This document shows, in pieces, positions 32,783 through 36,740 of a stretch of 36,740 nucleotides of DNA. The stretch covers positions 1 to 36,740 of the forward strand of contig JAISLX010000070.1 of assembly GCA_031277045.1 (NCBI GenBank), given 5' to 3'. Position 1 is the stretch's first letter. Each line of letters begins with the position of its first letter. This DNA is from Treponema sp. (GTDB lineage: Bacteria > Spirochaetota > Spirochaetia > Treponematales > Breznakiellaceae). The notes under the pieces are model-generated. The model saw only the letters and a list, made by a program, of their open reading frames with translations, did no database searches and was not told where the DNA came from. Both the position numbers and the translations under genes were made by a program.

Positions 32783-35275
32783 ATGCTGGTTTTGAAATTC
32801 GGCGGCAGTTCCGTGGGTTCTCCCGCCGGAATTGAGAATATCACCGGGATTCTCAGTGATTCCAAACACCGCGGAAGGGTTGCCGCTGTGGTGGTTTCCG
32901 CTTTTTCCGGGGTAACCGATGATCTTATCGCCGCCGCCCGCCTGGCCGCCGGCGGGCCTCCCTCCCCGGCCGGTCCGGCGGACTGGAAAACCATCGCGGG
33001 CAATCTGCGGGAACGGCACGCAGACACGGCCGCCCGGTTCCTCGGCGGCACGGATCTGGAAGCCGCCCGAATCGAACTTGACGGCGCCCTTGAGGAGCTT
33101 GGCTGCATTCTAAAGGGCCTTGAAGTTCTGGGGGACCTTTCCCCCCTGGTTCAGGACCGCGTAATGAGCTTTGGGGAGCGCATGTCGGCGGCCCTGCTGA
33201 CCCGGATTTTGAACGCCCGGGGAATTGAGGCGTCGTATCTTGATACCCGGCCCCTGATTAAGACCGACAGCGCCTACGGCCGGGCCGCTTTTATCCCCTC
33301 CGAAACCTACACCGCCATCCGCCGTTGTTTTGAGGCCGCCTCCGGGCAAACGGCCCTCCCAATTTGTACGGGCTTTACCGGCTCGGACAGCCGGGGCCGC
33401 ACCACCACGCTGGGCCGAGGGGGATCGGACCTCAGCGCCTCCATCATCGCCGCCGCCCTTGACGCGGAGGAACTTGAAATATGGACCGATGTGGACGGTA
33501 TCCTTACCGCGGATCCCAAACTGGTAAAAAACAGCTTCCGTATCGAGACGCTTTCCTACGTGGAGGCTATGGAGCTTTCCCACTTCGGGGCAAAGGTGAT
33601 CTACCCCCCCACGATACGGCCAAGCCTGGAACGGGGAATACCTATCAGCATCCGTAACACGTTTAACCCCGCCTGTCCCGGTACCAGAATTGCCGGGGAG
33701 GCTCCCGGCGGAGAGTATCCCATCCGGGGCATCAGTTCCATGAACAACATCGCCCTGATACGGGTCCAGGGGTCCGGCATGGCGGGGGTCGCGGGCTTCT
33801 CGTCCCGCCTCTTCGGGGCGATGGCGCGGGCGGGGGTCAACATCATCCTTATCACCCAGGCTTCAAGCGAATACTCGATCTGCTTCGCGGCGCTGCCCCA
33901 GGACTCAGGCACGGCGCTGGCGGCGATTGAGGAGGAATTCGGACGGGAAATCGCATCCGGAACCATCGAGAAGCCCGTGAGTGAAGATGAATTGTCGATT
34001 GTCGCCGTGGTAGGGGCCGGAATGAAGCGGAGTTCCGGCGTTTCCGGCAAGGTTTTTCACGCCCTGGGGCGGAACGGGGTGAACGTGGTCGCCATTGCCC
34101 AGGGTTCCTCGGAACTCAATATCTCCGCGGTGGTGGCCCGGCAGGACGAAGCCAAGGCCCTGAACGCGATTCACGAGGCCTTTTTCCTGTCCACCGTCCG
34201 CAGCGTAAACCTTTTTCTGCTGGGGCTTGGGCTTATCGGGAGTACCCTGGTGGATCAGATTACCCGGCAAAAGGAGATCCTCGCGGCGGAACACAAGATC
34301 CGGATAAACGTGGCGGGGGCCGCCAATTCCCGCCGGATGGTCTTTGACCGCGCCGGGATCGATATTACAAAACTCCGTTCCCTGCTGGCGGAGGAGTCCC
34401 CCGGTTCCCAGCCCTACAGCCTGCCGGCCTTTATCGGCAGCATGAAGGCCATGAACCTGCCCAACACCGCGTTTTGCGACTGTACCGCCAGCGACGAGGT
34501 TTCCGCCGCCTATGGGGATATTATCCGCTCCTCCATCCCCATCGTGAGCCCAAACAAGCGGGCCAATTCGGGGACCCTTGCCTACTACCGGGAGCTGACC
34601 GAATACTCCAGGGAGCGCGGAATCCCCTATCTGTACGAAACCACAGTCTGCGCGGGGCTGCCGGTTATATCCACCCTGCGGGACCTGCATCTCTCCGGGG
34701 ATAAGGTCCGCCGCATCGAGGCGGTCCTTTCCGGAACTTTAAGTTTTATCTTCAACAACTTTAACGGCGCCGTTCCCTTTTCCGCCCTGGTGCGTGAGGC
34801 AAAGGCCCGCGGCTATACGGAGCCTGACCCGCGGGACGATCTGAACGCCATGGACGCCGCCCGCAAGGCCCTGATCCTGGCCCGGGAGTGCGGCATGACC
34901 CTGGAATTCCCCGCTGTGGAGATAGAGCCTATCCTGCCGCCGGCCTGCTTTAACGCGAAAGACGTGGACGCTTTTTTTACGGAACTGGAAAAGCTGGACG
35001 GGATTTTCGAAAAACGCCGGAAAGAGGCGGAAGACCGGGGGGAAGCGCCGCGTTACGTGGCGGTTATCCAGGAAGGGGCCGCCCGTCTGTCCCTGCGCTC
35101 CGAGCCTGAGGAAAGCCCGTTCCGGTCCCTTGTGGATTCCGACAATATGGTAGTGATTACCACAAGCCGCTATTCCAAACTCCCCATAGTTATCAAAGGC
35201 CCTGGAGCGGGAGCCCAGGTTACCGCCGGCGGAGTTTTCGCGGATATCGTGCGAATCGCCCGTACCCTGGTGTAA
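32783..35275 (+). CDS. thrA: Bifunctional aspartokinase/homoserine dehydrogenase I
   Basis: First and third steps of threonine and methionine synthesis from aspartate, fused in 830 residues as in E. coli ThrA. The aspartokinase part (about 1-300) has LKFGGSSVG and TLGRGGSDLSA. Two ACT regulatory segments follow (about 315-465), with ALIRVQGSGMAGVAG and LSIVAVVGAGMKRSSGVSGK, implying threonine feedback control. Homoserine dehydrogenase starts with LFLLGLGLIGSTLVDQI and has VSPNKRANSG, YETTVCAGLPVI and EPDPRDDLNAMDAARK. The ATG has no ribosome site. Upstream AT-rich TATAGT/TATAAA sequences (32739-32752) may be the promoter, giving a very short leader. No leader peptide rich in Thr/Ile codons was found. 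Stands with a lipoprotein gene 40 bases downstream. Confidence 0.96.
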   Translation: MLVLKFGGSSVGSPAGIENITGILSDSKHRGRVAAVVVSAFSGVTDDLIAAARLAAGGPPSPAGPADWKTIAGNLRERHADTAARFLGGTDLEAARIELDGALEELGCILKGLEVLGDLSPLVQDRVMSFGERMSAALLTRILNARGIEASYLDTRPLIKTDSAYGRAAFIPSETYTAIRRCFEAASGQTALPICTGFTGSDSRGRTTTLGRGGSDLSASIIAAALDAEELEIWTDVDGILTADPKLVKNSFRIETLSYVEAMELSHFGAKVIYPPTIRPSLERGIPISIRNTFNPACPGTRIAGEAPGGEYPIRGISSMNNIALIRVQGSGMAGVAGFSSRLFGAMARAGVNIILITQASSEYSICFAALPQDSGTALAAIEEEFGREIASGTIEKPVSEDELSIVAVVGAGMKRSSGVSGKVFHALGRNGVNVVAIAQGSSELNISAVVARQDEAKALNAIHEAFFLSTVRSVNLFLLGLGLIGSTLVDQITRQKEILAAEHKIRINVAGAANSRRMVFDRAGIDITKLRSLLAEESPGSQPYSLPAFIGSMKAMNLPNTAFCDCTASDEVSAAYGDIIRSSIPIVSPNKRANSGTLAYYRELTEYSRERGIPYLYETTVCAGLPVISTLRDLHLSGDKVRRIEAVLSGTLSFIFNNFNGAVPFSALVREAKARGYTEPDPRDDLNAMDAARKALILARECGMTLEFPAVEIEPILPPACFNAKDVDAFFTELEKLDGIFEKRRKEAEDRGEAPRYVAVIQEGAARLSLRSEPEESPFRSLVDSDNMVVITTSRYSKLPIVIKGPGAGAQVTAGGVFADIVRIARTLV

Positions 35276-35315
35276 AGCTCCGGCGGTTCCTATACTGAAT
35301 AGCAGGAGAATCGCA

Positions 35316-35978
35316 ATGAAAACTACCCTGTATGCCGCCATCGCCATAGCGCTGCTAAGTACGGCCTGCACAACCATAGACATGTCCACGTATGAAGACG
35401 AGTACATCTACGCGGAACTGGAATCAAACAACCCCAAACAGGTAACGCTGACGGTGGACAACCTGAGCGCCGGCGAACTTACGCTGGAGCAAACCGGGGC
35501 CAGTTGCCGGTATAACGCACGGGAATTCCCGCTGGTTCCGGTAACCCAAAGCGCCGCTTCCGCAGCGCCGCTTTCCCCCGGGGCGCGGCATTCCTGGAAT
35601 TTTGCCGCCCAGCAGCCGCTAAACCTGAGCGGCGGCACGCAGGGCGGCTGGGTTCCGGAGAACAGTTCCGCGATGGAATTCCGTTTCGCGTACCGCCTGG
35701 GCGGGGAAGAACGGTCCATAACCTTTCCTGATTCCGGGGAACGGACCCTCATCGGCACGGTACAGGCCGCTGTCGATATTCCCCTGCCCTTCCTCAAGTC
35801 CGTCACGGAACGCAGACGCAAAGTTTTTGAGCAGGCCCTGGCCCAGGCAAAAACCAGCTTTGGCGCGGACGGGAAAAAATTGCGGCTGGTTAACCTGCGC
35901 TACTACAGCACGTCAAACGGGTTTGTGGAAAACGCCGTTCTTAGCGCCGACGTAATCGCCGCCGGCAGCGCGCAATAG
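35316..35978 (+). CDS. Lipoprotein of unknown function
   Basis: The 220-residue protein has a type II signal peptide, MKTTLYAAIAIALLSTAC, with Cys18 as the predicted lipidated residue. The mature part is beta-rich (QVTLTVDNLSAGELTLEQTG), which recalls LEA14/WHy-like or other immunoglobulin-like sandwich folds but is not clearly one of them. A charged helix, SVTERRRKVFEQALAQAKTS, precedes the last strands. GGAG lies about eight bases before the ATG. It follows thrA by 40 bases and may be co-transcribed, although no functional link is obvious. The convergent trpR gene ends 12 bases after its stop. Confidence 0.75.
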   Translation: MKTTLYAAIAIALLSTACTTIDMSTYEDEYIYAELESNNPKQVTLTVDNLSAGELTLEQTGASCRYNAREFPLVPVTQSAASAAPLSPGARHSWNFAAQQPLNLSGGTQGGWVPENSSAMEFRFAYRLGGEERSITFPDSGERTLIGTVQAAVDIPLPFLKSVTERRRKVFEQALAQAKTSFGADGKKLRLVNLRYYSTSNGFVENAVLSADVIAAGSAQ

Positions 35979-35990
35979 CGCGGGCGGCCG

Positions 35991-36308
35991 TTAATCCGGC
36001 CCGGACAACGCCAGCAAACGCCGAAACGCGGAATCCGGCTTTTTAAGTTCCCGGGAGCCGCGGGTTATTTTGCACAGCGAAATGCCCAGGTTTTTGGCGA
36101 TTTCCCGCTGGGAACGGCCGGCCTCAAGGTCCTTGACCAGGGCCCAGCGGGCGGCAATGTCCGCGGTTTCGGCGGGGGTCAGGATGCCGCGCAAAAAATT
36201 CCCGATGAGGAGGGCGTCGCCGGTCTTTGCCAGCGCCAGGGCCAGTTCGGAAAGATTCTGTTCAACTCTGGGGTCATCGATCTTCATACAAACCAGTGTA
36301 AAGCGCAT
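35991..36308 (-). CDS. trpR: TrpR-family transcriptional repressor
   Basis: Small helical DNA-binding protein of 105 residues. The helix-turn-helix segment GRSQREIAKNLGISLCKITR followed by GSRELK matches the diagnostic TrpR stretch (SQRELKNELG...ITRGSN...LK), and the upstream TPAETADIAARWALVKDLEAG matches the preceding helices. In characterised members, tryptophan acts as co-repressor of trp genes; none of those lies in this window, so its targets are elsewhere. ATG at 36287 (MKIDDPRVEQ) is an alternative start and gives a more typical N-terminus; neither start has a clear ribosome site. It converges on the lipoprotein gene. Confidence 0.85.
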   Translation of the reverse strand: MRFTLVCMKIDDPRVEQNLSELALALAKTGDALLIGNFLRGILTPAETADIAARWALVKDLEAGRSQREIAKNLGISLCKITRGSRELKKPDSAFRRLLALSGPD

Positions 36309-36377
36309 CAGGCCGCCGCGTATACAATGAGCCTCCGCGGAGCAAGCTCCGGGGTATTAAACCAGACATTGCGAATA

Positions 36378-36440
36378 AACTTGTCCAGAAACTTCAGTTT
36401 CTGGCGAACCAAAGGTTCGACAACAACGCTTAAAAACAAC
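36378..36440. repeat. Modular hairpin element, copy 5 (partial, three-way junction)
   Basis: TTGT (36381-36384) pairs with ACAA (36420-36423), enclosing a hairpin CCAGAAACT-tc-AGTTTCTGG (36385-36404) and GAACC-aaa-GGTTC (36406-36418). The following CAACGCTTAAAAACAAC is the near reverse complement of the linker before the last hairpin of copy 4. Confidence 0.72.
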
Positions 36441-36457
36441 TTTTTCCATCTTTTTTG

Positions 36458-36487
36458 TTGACTTTTTTCATAGGTAAACAATACACT
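36458..36487 (+). promoter_or_regulatory. Possible rightward promoter near the window end
   Basis: TTGACT at 36458-36463, an 18-base T/A-rich spacer, then TACACT at 36482-36487. It would drive transcription through the hairpins and heptamer array toward whatever lies beyond the window. Weak on its own. Confidence 0.35.
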
Positions 36488-36566
36488 ATTTCCATGTTTC
36501 AGGCGGCGGCAGACATAACGACAAGAAAAACACAGCAACCTCGGCTGCCCGTGCGGGTAACCGCGT

Positions 36567-36614
36567 GGAGTTTGCGGAGCAAACTCCCAGGCAATTCCGC
36601 TACGCGGAATTGCC
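36567..36614. repeat. Pair of perfect triloop hairpins
   Basis: GGAGTTTGC-gga-GCAAACTCC (36567-36587) and GGCAATTCCGC-tac-GCGGAATTGCC (36590-36614) stand side by side. Both have a three-base loop closed by GC on each side. The gap from trpR to the window end holds no other supported gene. Confidence 0.8.
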
Positions 36615-36618
36615 AAGA

Positions 36619-36737
36619 CTCCCGGCTCCCGGCTCCCGGCTCCCGGCTCCCGGCTCCCGGCTCCCGGCTCCCGGCTCCCGGCTCCCGGCTCCCGGCTCCC
36701 GGCTCCCGGCTCCCGGCTCCCGGCTCCCGGCTCCCGG
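36619..36737. repeat. Heptanucleotide tandem repeat (CTCCCGG) x17
   Basis: Seventeen exact copies of CTCCCGG fill 119 bases. The pattern breaks only at the final base of the window (CT followed by A), so it may or may not continue outside. Confidence 0.95.
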
Positions 36738-36740
36738 CTA

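Noticed and set aside
36287..36308. TrpR operator before trpR (TACA...TGTA)
   Set aside because: Only four bases on each side are symmetric, and the CTAG core of known operators is missing.
36308..36616. 102-residue minus-strand frame near the right end
   Set aside because: It reads through hairpin element copy 5 and the triloop hairpins; no family resemblance.
1..36740. tRNA or rRNA genes
   Set aside because: No cloverleaf with a T-arm motif or rRNA signature was noticed by reading; a covariance scan was not possible here.

Overview
The window looks like the chromosome of a GC-rich spirochaete, most likely a treponeme related to the termite-gut Treponema group. This is inferred from several genes together. 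There is a treponeme-type outer-membrane beta-barrel protein, a fliS-flgN pair, a TrpR-family repressor, a PilZ protein and numerous spirochaete-style conserved proteins. There is also a corrinoid protein beside its reductive activator. No 16S gene, tRNA or other decisive marker is present, so the genus is an inference.

Layout. 1-2.5 kb is accessory: a truncated Rpn-family gene and a beta-helix surface lipoprotein with a 19-base C tract just inside its coding region. 2.5-3.8 kb is an outer-membrane barrel protein with a clear terminator. 4.0-5.6 kb is an unrecognised conserved protein. 5.6-8.8 kb is a leftward operon: membrane protein with hydrolase-like domain, Nif3-like protein, lspA, small membrane protein. 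9.0-13.1 kb holds a GHKL-HDOD signalling protein, a DbpA-type RNA-binding protein, a membrane protein and a metallo-beta-lactamase-fold hydrolase. 13.5-14.5 kb is fliS and a FlgN-like gene. 14.5-16.7 kb is a corrinoid protein facing a RACo-type activator. 17.0-20.4 kb is mfd. 20.5-22.2 kb is a periplasmic protein overlapping a PilZ gene. 22.4-23.6 kb is a SAM methyltransferase lying between inverted copies of a hairpin repeat. 24.0-29.0 kb is a galactokinase-like gene, surE, a TPR protein and a TPR/NHL/VWA-like exported protein. 29.0-32.5 kb is a leftward operon of a WecA/MraY-like transferase, a cysteine desulfurase and thiI. 32.8-36.3 kb is fused aspartokinase-homoserine dehydrogenase, a lipoprotein and trpR. 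The right end is non-coding, with hairpins and a 17-copy heptamer array.

Working relations. Cysteine desulfurase and ThiI form a plausible sulfur relay to tRNA 4-thiouridine. LspA would process the two predicted lipoproteins. The corrinoid protein and RACo form the core of a methyl-transfer system, but its methyltransferases are not in the window.

The most unusual signal is not a gene. A family of modular multi-hairpin intergenic elements recurs at about 8.9, 22.3, 23.9, 32.6 and 36.4 kb. They share loops (CGGTT, CTGAAG/CTTCAG, CTAAAG-like) and linkers, while the stems differ in sequence but stay paired. One copy is bracketed by an 8-bp direct repeat, as expected after insertion. Other repeat features are a 57-bp tandem repeat built from the 3' end of mfd and the contingency-type C tract in the lipoprotein gene.
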